The translations under genes were made by a program, and so were the position numbers. Below, piece after piece: positions 1 to 7,559 of a stretch of DNA of 12,271 nucleotides; position 1 is the stretch's first letter; the number at the start of each line of letters is the position of its first letter. Source of the stretch: Methanothrix sp. (GTDB taxonomy: Archaea; Halobacteriota; Methanosarcinia; Methanotrichales; Methanotrichaceae); contig JAQTXY010000020.1 of assembly GCA_028688535.1 (NCBI GenBank), forward strand, positions 1 to 12,271, read 5' to 3'. The notes under the pieces were generated by a model. The model searched no databases. It was not told the DNA's origin and saw only the letters and a list, made by a program, of their open reading frames with translations.

Positions 1-2479
1 CAGCCGCTTTTACCAGATCTACAGCCACAGCAATGCATTCTCGCAGATGGAAGGGCTGGCTCTCTAGCTCCATCTTGCCTCCTTCAATCTTGGAATAGTC
101 CAGTATCTCATTAATAACCGAGAGCAATGTATTGCCGGAGCTTCTTACAGTCTCTACATAATTCCTCTCTTGTGCAGTCAGGTCAGAGTTCAATAGCAGT
201 CCGGTCAGACCCAATACGGCATTGAGGGGCGTTCTGATCTCATGACTCATATTGGCCAGAAAGTCTGATTTTGACCTAACTGCTGCCTCTGCGGCCTCTT
301 TTGCCTCAATGAGATGATCTTCTGCCACCTTTTTCTCTGTGATGTCGCGGATGGATTCAATGGCTCCAAAGACGTTGCCGGCAGAGTCATAGAGAACAGC
401 AGCGCTGCCCAAGAGATAGACGCTCCCACCTCGCATGTTAGGCATGTAGGATTCTCCCATGAGAATTCTTCCTTTTCTCTCAATCTGGTTATAGCCGCTT
501 TCGATATCTTTGTCAGCTTTTAAAATCAGATCAATGAGTATTGGCCGACGAGTTCCATAAAAAGGCAATGCGTACTCATAATTGCCCTTGCCGATCATAT
601 CTTTGGCCAGGATTCCGGTCATGGCTTCGATGGCCTTGTTCCAGGCTACCACTTTCCCATTCTTATCGATGACTAAGGTGGCATCAGGCAGAAAATCAAT
701 GATGTCCATCAATCGCTGCTCCGACTCCATGAGGGCCTCCTCAGCCCTCTTGCGTTCAGTGATATCGGTGAGCAAATTCAACGTGGCTGGTCTGCCTTGC
801 CATTCAATCAATCTGGCATTGATTTCCACCCATTTGACAATTCCTTGTGCAGTCAAAACTCGAAAGGTATAGCGCAGCGGAGCTGATTCATTTGCGATCC
901 GTCGCCGGTAATATTCGATCACCATGCTGCGATCATCCGGGTGGACGAATTCGGGAAATGGTCTATCGATGAGTTCCTGCTTTGAATGTGTCCCCAACAG
1001 CTCAAGCGTCATTGGATTAACAAACTTGAAAAGGCCGTCTTGCGCGACATTGATTGCTTCATTCGCATTGTTTATCAGCAAGCTATACTTTTTCTCGCTC
1101 TCCCGCAGCGCTTCCTCGGCCCGTTTGCGATCGGTGATGTCCAAACCTACGGCTTGATAGCGGATAGGCTGGCCCTTCTCATTAAAAAAGGCCCGGTTAG
1201 TCCACTCATGGTAAATCACTCTGCCATCATGCCTGAGATACCTTTGCTCGTGGGTCTCAATGGGCTGTTGCGGTGTCAGAGCGCCAAGAACTTCTCTGAT
1301 ATTTTCGTGATCCGCGGGGGAGAGGAATTCGAAGAAGTTTTTCCCGATCATATCCTCGGGTGCTTTATCATCCCATGCCGCCAACGTCTTGTTAAGATAG
1401 GTTAAAGTGCCATCGGGAAGAAACGCCGAAACAAACAATGGCATGTCTTCAGAGAGTTGTCGGTAGCGCTCCTCGCTTTCCCGCAATGCCTCCTCTGCCT
1501 TCTTGCGGTCTGTTATATCTCGGGTCACTCCCACGATAAATTCATTTCCGGATTTGTCCTTATAGGGCGTCTTTTTCACCAGGACGGTGCGAGTTACGCC
1601 GGGTGCGTAGGTATTCGTCTCCTCGTTTACATTCTCTACTCCAGAGGTAAACACCTCCTCGTCCTTATGCCAGGAGACAGCGGCATTTTCCAGTGAGGGG
1701 AACAGCTCATAGGCTGTTCTGCCCAAAATTTCCTCTCTCGAGCGATTGAAGAGCCTGCAGGAGGCATCATTGACCAGAATGATGCGGTGCTGCCTGTCCT
1801 TGACATGAACTGGGTCGCCGATAGAATTGATTATATTATTGAGGGAATCGCGGGTATCTGTCAGGGCTTGATTGGCTTTCTCGAGATCTGCAGTTCTCTG
1901 CAGGACTCTCTTCTCCAGTTCGTCGTGGGCTCTTTTTAGCTGTTCATCTACCTTCTTTCGCTCTGTGATGTCCCTCGCAATACCTACCAGAAACTGATTG
2001 CCGGCTTCGTCTACATACAAGGTCTTCTTGGTGACCATGGTTCGAACAATGCCCAGACCATCAGTCAAATATTCTTCATTAATGTTCTCTTTTCCCGTGG
2101 CAAAGACCTCTTCGTCCATCTCCCAAAAAACGTCTGCCTGCTCCTTGGGGAAGAAATCATAGCAGGTCTTGCCGATCATCTCTTCTGGTCTATGGCCTGC
2201 TAATATGCTTTCTGCAGCATTGATCAATACGTACCTATGCCGTCTATCTTTGACAAATAATGGATCGGTAAACGAATTAAGGATCTTTTCAAGAAAAAGG
2301 TGTTCCGATTTTTCTGCACTGCTCTTTTCTCCGAGAAATTTTTCGATAGTTTTCAGCTCTGAGGATGCGTATGATAGTGTTTCGCCCAGGCGAGCTGGGT
2401 CGGACCGGCTTTTATCTCTGACATCATCTAATCGAGCACGAAGCCGGCGTACTCTCAGCAGTGCGTCATTGAATTGCAT
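1..2479 (-). CDS. Multi-PAS sensor histidine kinase (partial, C-terminus outside window)
   Basis: This is a cytoplasmic signal-sensing histidine kinase; 826 residues are visible before the window edge. The domain order is an N-terminal helix (about 1-60), PAS1 (65-175), a coiled-coil linker (175-212), PAS2 (213-325), PAS3 (341-452), PAS4 (466-577), PAS5 (591-713) and HisKA (736-803). Each PAS domain ends in the typical PAC signature of the D-I-T-E/D-R-K type. The H-box reads [14 protein letters not shown], with phospho-acceptor His746. The HATPase domain, and any receiver domain, would lie beyond base 1. I see no signal peptide or membrane segment, so the input is probably an intracellular ligand, redox state or partner protein. 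The ATG at 2479 follows an AGGA ribosome site by 6 nt, and an in-frame TAA lies just upstream, which fixes the start. PAS1 and PAS2 are close duplicates. The gene runs in the same direction as rtcA but is separated from it by about 200 bp, so it probably has its own promoter. The ligand and cognate regulator cannot be told. Confidence 0.93.
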   Translation of the reverse strand, partial: MQFNDALLRVRRLRARLDDVRDKSRSDPARLGETLSYASSELKTIEKFLGEKSSAEKSEHLFLEKILNSFTDPLFVKDRRHRYVLINAAESILAGHRPEEMIGKTCYDFFPKEQADVFWEMDEEVFATGKENINEEYLTDGLGIVRTMVTKKTLYVDEAGNQFLVGIARDITERKKVDEQLKRAHDELEKRVLQRTADLEKANQALTDTRDSLNNIINSIGDPVHVKDRQHRIILVNDASCRLFNRSREEILGRTAYELFPSLENAAVSWHKDEEVFTSGVENVNEETNTYAPGVTRTVLVKKTPYKDKSGNEFIVGVTRDITDRKKAEEALRESEERYRQLSEDMPLFVSAFLPDGTLTYLNKTLAAWDDKAPEDMIGKNFFEFLSPADHENIREVLGALTPQQPIETHEQRYLRHDGRVIYHEWTNRAFFNEKGQPIRYQAVGLDITDRKRAEEALRESEKKYSLLINNANEAINVAQDGLFKFVNPMTLELLGTHSKQELIDRPFPEFVHPDDRSMVIEYYRRRIANESAPLRYTFRVLTAQGIVKWVEINARLIEWQGRPATLNLLTDITERKRAEEALMESEQRLMDIIDFLPDATLVIDKNGKVVAWNKAIEAMTGILAKDMIGKGNYEYALPFYGTRRPILIDLILKADKDIESGYNQIERKGRILMGESYMPNMRGGSVYLLGSAAVLYDSAGNVFGAIESIRDITEKKVAEDHLIEAKEAAEAAVRSKSDFLANMSHEIRTPLNAVLGLTGLLLNSDLTAQERNYVETVRSSGNTLLSVINEILDYSKIEGGKMELESQPFHLRECIAVAVDLVKAA

Positions 2480-2535
2480 TTCTTGTCCTGGAAATGAATA
2501 TCTTTGTTTTTAGCAGTTGTGCAAATCCCAAATCC

Positions 2536-2556
2536 TTGCAGACCTAACCTCTGCAA
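2536..2556. promoter_or_regulatory. Perfect 7-bp inverted repeat in the histidine kinase leader
   Basis: The arms TTGCAGA (2536-2542) and TCTGCAA (2550-2556) are exact reverse complements around a 7-nt spacer, CCTAACC. The element lies 57-77 nt upstream of the kinase ATG, close to the start point predicted from the TATA-like box at 2570-2580. It could be a repressor operator or a 5'-leader hairpin. What is seen is the symmetry; the function is inferred. Confidence 0.45.
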
Positions 2557-2569
2557 TTATGACTATTTG

Positions 2570-2580
2570 TGATAAATAAT
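2570..2580 (-). promoter_or_regulatory. Possible TATA box for the histidine kinase gene
   Basis: On the minus strand the AT-rich stretch ATTATTTATC lies behind a purine-rich run (GGGGGAAAA), which could act as a BRE. It predicts a start point near 2550 and a leader of about 70 nt. This is a weak match in an AT-rich gap. The remainder of the 199-bp gap (2480-2678) shows no gene. Confidence 0.3.
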
Positions 2581-2664
2581 TTTCCCCCAAAAATATGTTA
2601 ATGATAGCGTTTTGGAATTTAAAAAGATCTGTTGTATTGAATTAAAACCAGCAAATCTTTCATC

Positions 2665-2679
2665 ATATCGTTTCGATAT
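2665..2679 (-). terminator. Small hairpin at the rtcA stop codon
   Basis: ATATCG (2665-2670) and CGATAT (2674-2679) form a perfect 6-bp stem with a 3-nt loop. The stem begins on the last base of the rtcA stop codon. Downstream on the minus strand there are only short T-runs (for example TTTT near 2644-2647), so termination is possible but not strongly supported. Confidence 0.3.
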
Positions 2680-3680
2680 TAGAAATCGCTCTTGATACTA
2701 AAGATTCCCTTTTCCTCTTTGATCTCAATTTTCCGATCCAGGAAATGCGCCGCTGTCCATATGTTGGTCTTAGCGTGCAAAGAGATATCTCGCACTGTAT
2801 AACTGCCACCAGCCAGGGCCAGATAGGGAATGAGCTGGTCTGCCAGGTGCACGTCCACCGCGGCAGGCGACTCTAGCTCAACTATCAGCTCCTTTGCTGC
2901 TCTTCTGCCCACTTTTTCTGCCGGAACGCCCCTCTCGCCAAGACAGCTTGCTCCTTTGTAACCGGACCAGAGTGTGATACCGCTACCCATGGAAGGCAGA
3001 CGTAAGGCCTCACGATATATTTGAGCCGAAAAGCCTGCCTGCGCTAGCGTCTGCTCCGCAGATTCGGCCTGCCTGACAGCCACATGCTCGGGCAGGTTGG
3101 AGCAGTGAGAAACACCGTTAATCTCCCCGCAGCAATCCGAACTTGCCAGGTAAGATGCCTTTAGCTTCGCAGGCTCTACCTGCAAGAGCACCTCGCCCTG
3201 CCCCTTGGGATAGTATCCTCTCTGCAAAACCTCAAGGCTTACTCTGGCTCCGAAAGAGGATAGGGCCGGCAAAAAGACATTTTTAAAATAGTCAACTGCA
3301 GGAGACCATTGCACATCCGTGCCTCCCTGGATTTGCAGAGAAGATGGCCCATCGGCGCAGAGCAGAGCAGGCAGAAGGCACTCTATGAGCAATGTCACGC
3401 TGCCGGCGGTTCCAATCTCTATCCTGTACCTGCCGCCACGAATCTTTCCAGGCGTGAAGACGATCTCGGGAGAGCCCGCCGTGGCCCCCGAAGTCCTGGC
3501 ATCACAAATTTCTGCCAATGCCTTCAAAGCCCGGGCATGCTGCGCCGCTAGACCGGGTTTAGGCCTGCCCTGCCTGATCCTGGTTATGCGCACAGGCTTT
3601 CCCGTCACCGCCGAAAGGGCCACTGCAGTGCGCACAATCTGGCCGCCGCCTTCTCCCAATGAGCCGTCTATCTCGATCAT
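2679..3680 (-). CDS. rtcA: RNA 3'-terminal phosphate cyclase RtcA
   Basis: RtcA converts an RNA 3'-phosphate into a 2',3'-cyclic phosphate using ATP, through a covalent histidine-AMP intermediate, and acts in RNA repair and processing in the cytoplasm. The protein is 333 residues, the normal length. It opens with the family hallmark IDGSLGEGGGQI (about 3-14). It has the GxPKPGL-type segment QGRPKPGLAAQH (37-48), the GG(T)D-QWSP segment near 119-127, YYPKGQGEV (156-164), and near the C-terminus DISLHAKTNIW, where His302 aligns with the nucleotidylated histidine of the family. The ATG at 3680 is preferred. A TTG one codon upstream is possible, and an AAGGA ribosome site serves either start. The arsM stop lies only 12 nt upstream, so the two are very probably cotranscribed. 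A cotranscribed RtcB ligase is not visible here. The stop TAA is at 2681-2679. Confidence 0.95.
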   Translation of the reverse strand: MIEIDGSLGEGGGQIVRTAVALSAVTGKPVRITRIRQGRPKPGLAAQHARALKALAEICDARTSGATAGSPEIVFTPGKIRGGRYRIEIGTAGSVTLLIECLLPALLCADGPSSLQIQGGTDVQWSPAVDYFKNVFLPALSSFGARVSLEVLQRGYYPKGQGEVLLQVEPAKLKASYLASSDCCGEINGVSHCSNLPEHVAVRQAESAEQTLAQAGFSAQIYREALRLPSMGSGITLWSGYKGASCLGERGVPAEKVGRRAAKELIVELESPAAVDVHLADQLIPYLALAGGSYTVRDISLHAKTNIWTAAHFLDRKIEIKEEKGIFSIKSDF

Positions 3681-3692
3681 CAATGAAATCCT

Positions 3693-4514
3693 TCATTTAG
3701 GCTTGACGCCACTGACCTTTACGCTGGAGATGCAACCCTCAACTTTCTTTATCTCTTCAGTTGATCCGTCCAGGCTCTTTAAAATTGCCTGACCGGTAGG
3801 ATCATTGGTCATGCAGTCCAGGGGAAAGATTGACTCCTGCATAACGCGTACGTCATTAAATCCGGCTGATCTTATGGCATCCAGGTACTTATCCTTCGGC
3901 AAGGCTCCTGCAATGCATCCCACATAAGCCTTAATCGATTGCTTGACGAACTCCGGAAGCCCTTTCAAAAGGACGATATCCGAGACCATCAGTCTGCCGC
4001 CGGGCCTTAGGACTCTAAACGCCTCTTGGAAGGCCTTGGTTTTATCTGGCACCAGATTGATGACGCAGTTGGAGATGATGACATCGACGGTATTATCCTC
4101 GACTGGCAAGGCCTCAATCTCACCCTGCCGAAACTCCACATTATTGTAGGCACCGTGATCTGAATTGGCCTTTGCCCGCGCCACCATCTCCGCCGTCATA
4201 TCGACACCGATGACCTTGCCCTGCGGGCCTACTATCTTCGAAGCCAAAAAGCAATCAAAACCTGCTCCCGACCCCAGGTCAAGAATTGTCTCACCCTCTT
4301 TCAGGGAGGCAAAGGCAATGGGATTTCCGCAACCTAGCCCTAGGTTCGCTCCCTCAGGCACGTCCCCCATTTGCTCCTCTGTGTAGCCGATCTTCTTGCT
4401 GATACTCTGTGGCTTGGCCGATGTGCAGCAGCCTGATGAACAGCAGGACCCGGCATTCTTTGCCACACGCGAGTAGCTTTCTTTTACCGCATTCTTCAGC
4501 TCTTGATCATTCAT
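3693..4514 (-). CDS. arsM: Arsenite S-adenosylmethionine methyltransferase ArsM
   Basis: ArsM transfers methyl groups from SAM to As(III), yielding methylated and eventually volatile arsenicals; it is a cytosolic detoxification enzyme. The protein has 273 residues from the chosen ATG. A Cys-rich N-terminal tail (CCSSGCC, 24-30) is followed by the LGLGCGNP segment with Cys62, a class I SAM-binding motif LDLGSGAGFDC (78-88), the acidic GVDMT end of strand 2 (about 103-107), SNCVINL with Cys150, and YVGCIAGALP with Cys200. Cys62, Cys150 and Cys200 match the three arsenic-binding cysteines conserved in ArsM enzymes. A GTG three codons further upstream (4523) would also be open. The ATG at 4514 is preferred because AGGTGG sits 6 nt before it. 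It overlaps the stop of the upstream regulator gene in ATGAATGA (8 nt), which implies translational coupling. rtcA follows after 12 nt. Confidence 0.94.
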   Translation of the reverse strand: MNDQELKNAVKESYSRVAKNAGSCCSSGCCTSAKPQSISKKIGYTEEQMGDVPEGANLGLGCGNPIAFASLKEGETILDLGSGAGFDCFLASKIVGPQGKVIGVDMTAEMVARAKANSDHGAYNNVEFRQGEIEALPVEDNTVDVIISNCVINLVPDKTKAFQEAFRVLRPGGRLMVSDIVLLKGLPEFVKQSIKAYVGCIAGALPKDKYLDAIRSAGFNDVRVMQESIFPLDCMTNDPTGQAILKSLDGSTEEIKKVEGCISSVKVSGVKPK

Positions 4515-4803
4515 TTTTTCCACCTGCCTCTTCCTTAAAAGCTTCGTTGATTACCGGCCCCAGTCGCGACTTAACCATGCATTCCAGCTCTTCTACCTTG
4601 ATTAAAGATAGGCAGCAGACTTTGCCGTCTTTCTCCAAGCTGAGCAATGCCAACTTGTCTCCCGGCTTAATCTTTGCTCTCTCCCTGATCTCTTTGGGGA
4701 GAACCATCTGCCCTCTCTCGTCAATGGATACAATCGACTCTACGCTGCAACTGCTTATTTCATTCGGCTGGCAGCAGGATTCACACTCATCTTTTGCAGT
4801 CAC
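4507..4803 (-). CDS. Cys-rich AbrB/SpoVT-fold DNA-binding regulator (HgcAB-associated family type)
   Basis: This is a 98-residue protein with one swapped-hairpin AbrB/MazE/SpoVT DNA-binding domain (about 22-68). The typical core is visible as VSIDERGQMVLPKEIRE followed by KPGDKLALL. The N-terminal tail carries Cys7, Cys10, Cys11 and Cys19, and a further Cys-Cys pair lies at 63-64 within the fold, with Cys75 after it. From memory this pattern resembles the family that databases name HgcAB-associated protein (HgcC), but no hgcA or hgcB gene is in this window. The start is GTG, supported by GAGG about 8 nt upstream; the nearest upstream ATG is out of frame. It is the first gene of the arsM-rtcA run and overlaps arsM by 8 nt. 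Three phased repeats cover its promoter, so autoregulation with a thiol-binding metal or metalloid as ligand is a reasonable inference. An antitoxin role is less likely because no toxin gene is adjacent. Confidence 0.87.
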   Translation of the reverse strand: MTAKDECESCCQPNEISSCSVESIVSIDERGQMVLPKEIRERAKIKPGDKLALLSLEKDGKVCCLSLIKVEELECMVKSRLGPVINEAFKEEAGGKNE

Positions 4804-4838
4804 TTCTTTTTCCTCATGCTGTTATGATAAATACAGGG

Positions 4839-4892
4839 TTTTCTGTGAATATAAGCTTTTCGGAAAAATCAGAATTTTCAGAAAACTGTCCA
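4839..4892. repeat. Three 18-bp phased repeats, candidate operator
   Basis: Copies begin at 4839, 4857 and 4875, exactly 18 bp apart. Two carry the palindrome TTTTCNGAAAA (4857-4867 and 4875-4885), and the first carries TTTTCTGTGAA (4839-4849), with two mismatches in its right half. They cover both sides of the TATA box of the AbrB-arsM-rtcA run, so a bound protein would block basal factor binding. On the minus strand the same T-runs may also help to end the ATPase transcript. Confidence 0.55.
4847..4862 (-). promoter_or_regulatory. Archaeal promoter (BRE/TATA) of the AbrB-arsM-rtcA run
   Basis: The minus strand reads CGAAAAGCTTATATTC: a purine-rich BRE (CGAAAA) followed by a TATA-like core (CTTATATTC). 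The predicted start point is near 4825, giving a leader of about 22 nt that contains the GAGG ribosome site of the GTG start at 4803. The box lies inside the phased repeats. Confidence 0.6.
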
Positions 4893-4921
4893 ATCACTAT
4901 TCATGGGACAAATCTCTGCGT

Positions 4922-7477
4922 CTAGGTGTAATCGGTAAATCTATTAATGATCTTCAGACCCTCGAACCATAGAACGCCAGCAATTCCTGCCATGAAACAA
5001 ATGGCGATATCAATAAAATGCAGGTGAGCAAAGCCGAATAGTTCTCTGATGGAAGGAACATAGATTGCCAATGCCAGAAAAACAATGGCACTGCCCACTA
5101 CCCACCACAGAGCGGGATTAGGTGTGCTCATGGTCTCAATAATCGTCCGGGACCATGACCGATTTGCCAGTATTAATCCAAGATTGGCAATAACGAGTGT
5201 AGTATAGGTCATGGCTCTCGCCTCGGACTCACCTCTGCCCATATAAAGTGAAACTGCAAAGACTGCCAGGACAATAATGAGGACACTTGCGCCCTGAAGC
5301 AAGCTGAGGCCCATTGTGCGCCAGTCAAACAGAGGCTTCTTGGCGTCGCGTGGCCGGCGCAGCATTACATCAGCTTCCTCAGGTTCTGCCTCAAAAGCAA
5401 TTGAGCAGGCAGGATCGATTATGAGTTCCAGGAAGACCACATGAATTGGGAAAAAGACTAGCGGCCACTCCAGGAGCACGGGAATAAGCGATATGCCAGC
5501 GATAGGCACATGGATGGCCAGGATATAGGCCATGGCCTTCTTGATATTGTCGAATATCCTGCGGCCCAGCCTTACGGCTTTGACTATGGACGAGAAGTCG
5601 TCGTCCAAGAGCACCAGAGAGGCCGCCTCGCGGGCCACATCCGTACCCCTGCTGCCCATGGCAATCCCAATATTGGCGGCTTTGAGGGCGGGCGCATCGT
5701 TCACACCGTCGCCTGTCATGGCTACGACCTCCCCGTTGGCCTTTAATGCCAATACCAGCTGGTGTTTCTGCTCCGGCATAATCCGGGAGAATATGCAAAT
5801 ATCTCTGACAAGACTCTGAAGCTCTTGATCGCTCAATTTCTCAAGCTCTGGGCCCGTAATTACCTGATCGGAGGGAAACCCAATCTGCCTGGCTATAGCC
5901 TGAGCTGTGCCGGGATTATCTCCAGTTATCATTACTACTCTTATTCCTGCCGAATAGCACTCCCTAATAGCCTCGGGGACCCCGGGACGCACCGGATCCT
6001 CCATGCCGATCAGGCCGATGAATTTAAAATCGAAGTCATGCTGTCCATCCGGCAAATCAGTCGCTTGCAGGGATGCAGCGGCAACGCCCAGGACCCGCAT
6101 ACCTTCCTGGGCCATAGCCGAAATTGCCTGGGAAAGCTCTCTTTGCCTATTCTGGTCGAAGTGACACAGCTCTACTATGGCCTCGGGCGCTCCTTTGGAT
6201 GCGATCACATACTCTTTTCGAGAAGGCGACCTCCAGACACGAGACATGGCAAGCAGCTTCTTTGATAGAGGATATTCTCTGACCAGCTCCCAGTCACGGT
6301 GAATGTGATCGGTCCTAGCCAGATAGTCCTCGCCCAGCTTCTTGAAAGCCTTCTCCATTGGATCGAAGGGATCTATTTGGCTGGCCAGAATGCTATACTC
6401 GATTACTTCATGAACTGCATCCGGCAAAAGATCTTCGCCATCATCCAGTTCAAAGAACTCACCGCAGGCGAATATCTTCTTCACCTTCATGTGGTTCAAG
6501 GTCAGAGTCCCTGTCTTGTCAACACAGAGTACTGTGGCCGAACCCAGGCTCTCTATCGTAGGAACGCGCCTGGTCAAGACGCTGCTCTGCGAGATTCTCC
6601 ATGCCCCCAGAGCCAGAAATATGGTCAAAACCACAGGAAACTCTTCGGGCAGCACAGCCATGGCCATGGTGATGCCCGCCAGGAATCCCTGCAGCCAGTC
6701 GCCTCTGGTCAGGCCGTAGGCTATCACCACCAACAGGCATAGGCTCAGGCCGAGCATGGCCAGATTTCTTACCAGCAGATTGGTCTCTTCCTGGAGCGCC
6801 GTATTATCGGACTCGACCTTCTGCAAAGCCTTTCCGATCTTTCCCATCTCGGTGTTAATTCCGGTGGCCCGGACCAATGCCACTGCATGGCCCTGCACGA
6901 CGAGACTTCCTGAGAAGACAAATGGTGAATCGTCACCACCCGGTCGAGCCATCAAAGGCACCTGTTCTGTGTTTATGCAGCTTGCCTTTCTTACTGGGAC
7001 TGATTCGCCGGTTAGAAGAGATTCATCTGCTGAAAAGCTGGTGCAGTCCAGCAAAACGGCATCTGCCGGCACACGATCTCCCTCGGCAAGAACTATCAGA
7101 TCACCAGGGACCACCTCCCTTCCGGCTATCCTTTTATCAACGCCATCTCGAATTACCAGAGCACGGGGACTGGAAAGGTCTCGCAAAGACTCCAGGGCCC
7201 GCTCGGTCTTGCGTTCCTGGTAGAAGGTAATGCCCATGACAACCAATACGAAGCCCAGGAGCATCAAGGCCTCCTGGAGATCTCCCAGCAATAGATAAAC
7301 CAGCCCGCCTGCCACCAGGAGGAGAAACATAGGCTCTTTTGCAACCTCCAGGGCAATAGTTAAGACAGAGCGAGGTTTAGCGGAAGGCAGCTCGTTGTAG
7401 CCTACATCTTTGAGCAGTCTTGCAGCCTCGGCTTCACAGAGGCCTTTAGCAGTGAATATGTCAAAATTATTATCCAG
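4922..7477 (-). CDS. Cation-translocating P-type ATPase (probable CTG start)
   Basis: This is a membrane ion pump of about 851 residues driven by ATP through an aspartyl-phosphate intermediate. Numbering from the CTG at 7477, the N-terminal cation-ATPase segment (GLCEAEAARLL and NELPSAKPRS) lies at about 14-45. The first membrane pair is at about 51-85, the actuator motif TGES at 156-159, and M3-M4 at about 238-292 with PEEFPVV in M4 (277-283). The phosphorylation site DKTGT follows with Asp320, then KGAPE (428-432), TGDN (518-521) and TGDGVNDAP (588-596). The remaining helices lie at about 648 to the end. Upstream homology runs past the first ATG (7330), but no ATG, GTG or TTG exists between it and the in-frame TAA in the rpo11 tail. 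A CTG at 7477 has a GGGG-containing ribosome site and a TATA box at the right distance. The M4 motif is neither the CPC of heavy-metal pumps nor the PEGLP of calcium pumps, so the substrate is unknown. Confidence 0.88.
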   Translation of the reverse strand: MDNNFDIFTAKGLCEAEAARLLKDVGYNELPSAKPRSVLTIALEVAKEPMFLLLVAGGLVYLLLGDLQEALMLLGFVLVVMGITFYQERKTERALESLRDLSSPRALVIRDGVDKRIAGREVVPGDLIVLAEGDRVPADAVLLDCTSFSADESLLTGESVPVRKASCINTEQVPLMARPGGDDSPFVFSGSLVVQGHAVALVRATGINTEMGKIGKALQKVESDNTALQEETNLLVRNLAMLGLSLCLLVVIAYGLTRGDWLQGFLAGITMAMAVLPEEFPVVLTIFLALGAWRISQSSVLTRRVPTIESLGSATVLCVDKTGTLTLNHMKVKKIFACGEFFELDDGEDLLPDAVHEVIEYSILASQIDPFDPMEKAFKKLGEDYLARTDHIHRDWELVREYPLSKKLLAMSRVWRSPSRKEYVIASKGAPEAIVELCHFDQNRQRELSQAISAMAQEGMRVLGVAAASLQATDLPDGQHDFDFKFIGLIGMEDPVRPGVPEAIRECYSAGIRVVMITGDNPGTAQAIARQIGFPSDQVITGPELEKLSDQELQSLVRDICIFSRIMPEQKHQLVLALKANGEVVAMTGDGVNDAPALKAANIGIAMGSRGTDVAREAASLVLLDDDFSSIVKAVRLGRRIFDNIKKAMAYILAIHVPIAGISLIPVLLEWPLVFFPIHVVFLELIIDPACSIAFEAEPEEADVMLRRPRDAKKPLFDWRTMGLSLLQGASVLIIVLAVFAVSLYMGRGESEARAMTYTTLVIANLGLILANRSWSRTIIETMSTPNPALWWVVGSAIVFLALAIYVPSIRELFGFAHLHFIDIAICFMAGIAGVLWFEGLKIINRFTDYT

Positions 7478-7512
7478 CCGCGTATCCCCTTTATTTTGAC
7501 AAAATGCGTAAG

Positions 7513-7521
7513 CCTTATAAA
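7513..7521 (-). promoter_or_regulatory. TATA box of the P-type ATPase gene
   Basis: The minus strand reads TTTATAAGG, ending about 36 nt upstream of the CTG at 7477. The predicted start point (about 7492) gives a leader of roughly 15 nt carrying AAAGGGGAT as ribosome site. This position supports initiation near 7477 rather than at the ATG at 7330. The box merges with the T-tract terminator of rpo11. Confidence 0.5.
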
Positions 7522-7557
7522 AAATAGGAAAAATAGATTTTTCAGGCCCAAATGCCT
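7518..7557 (-). terminator. Hairpin and T-tract terminator after rpo11
   Basis: Just after the rpo11 stop the minus strand carries a short stem (AGGC 7554-7557 with GCCT 7544-7547, 6-nt loop). It is followed by two T-runs, T5 (7529-7533) and T6 (7519-7524). T-rich tracts are the usual archaeal terminators. It probably ends the csl4-rpo11 transcript. Confidence 0.5.
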
Positions 7558-7559
7558 CT

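Noticed and set aside
986..1405. 139-codon plus-strand open frame inside the histidine kinase
   Set aside because: It is the complement of the PAS3-PAS4 coding region and has no family features.
721..1525. Repeated DNA at PAS linkers of the histidine kinase, taken as possible direct repeats
   Set aside because: The similarity (near 721-770, 1098-1142 and 1464-1525) reflects the conserved PAC-linker protein motif rather than DNA repeats.
3319..3792. 157-codon plus-strand open frame across rtcA and the arsM end
   Set aside because: It is antisense to two clear conserved genes, with no recognisable domain; it is a reading-frame shadow.
4507..4803. AbrB-fold protein as an antitoxin
   Set aside because: The gene after it is ArsM, not a toxin, and the Cys-rich tail is not typical of MazE-type antitoxins.
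6299..6742. Plus-strand open frame inside the P-type ATPase
   Set aside because: It is antisense to the conserved DKTGT and membrane regions and has low-complexity composition; a shadow.
4922..7477. The ATPase as an arsenic or heavy-metal exporter because arsM is adjacent
   Set aside because: It has no CPC motif in M4 and no N-terminal metal-binding CxxC domain, and P-type ATPases are not the known arsenite pumps. It has its own promoter.
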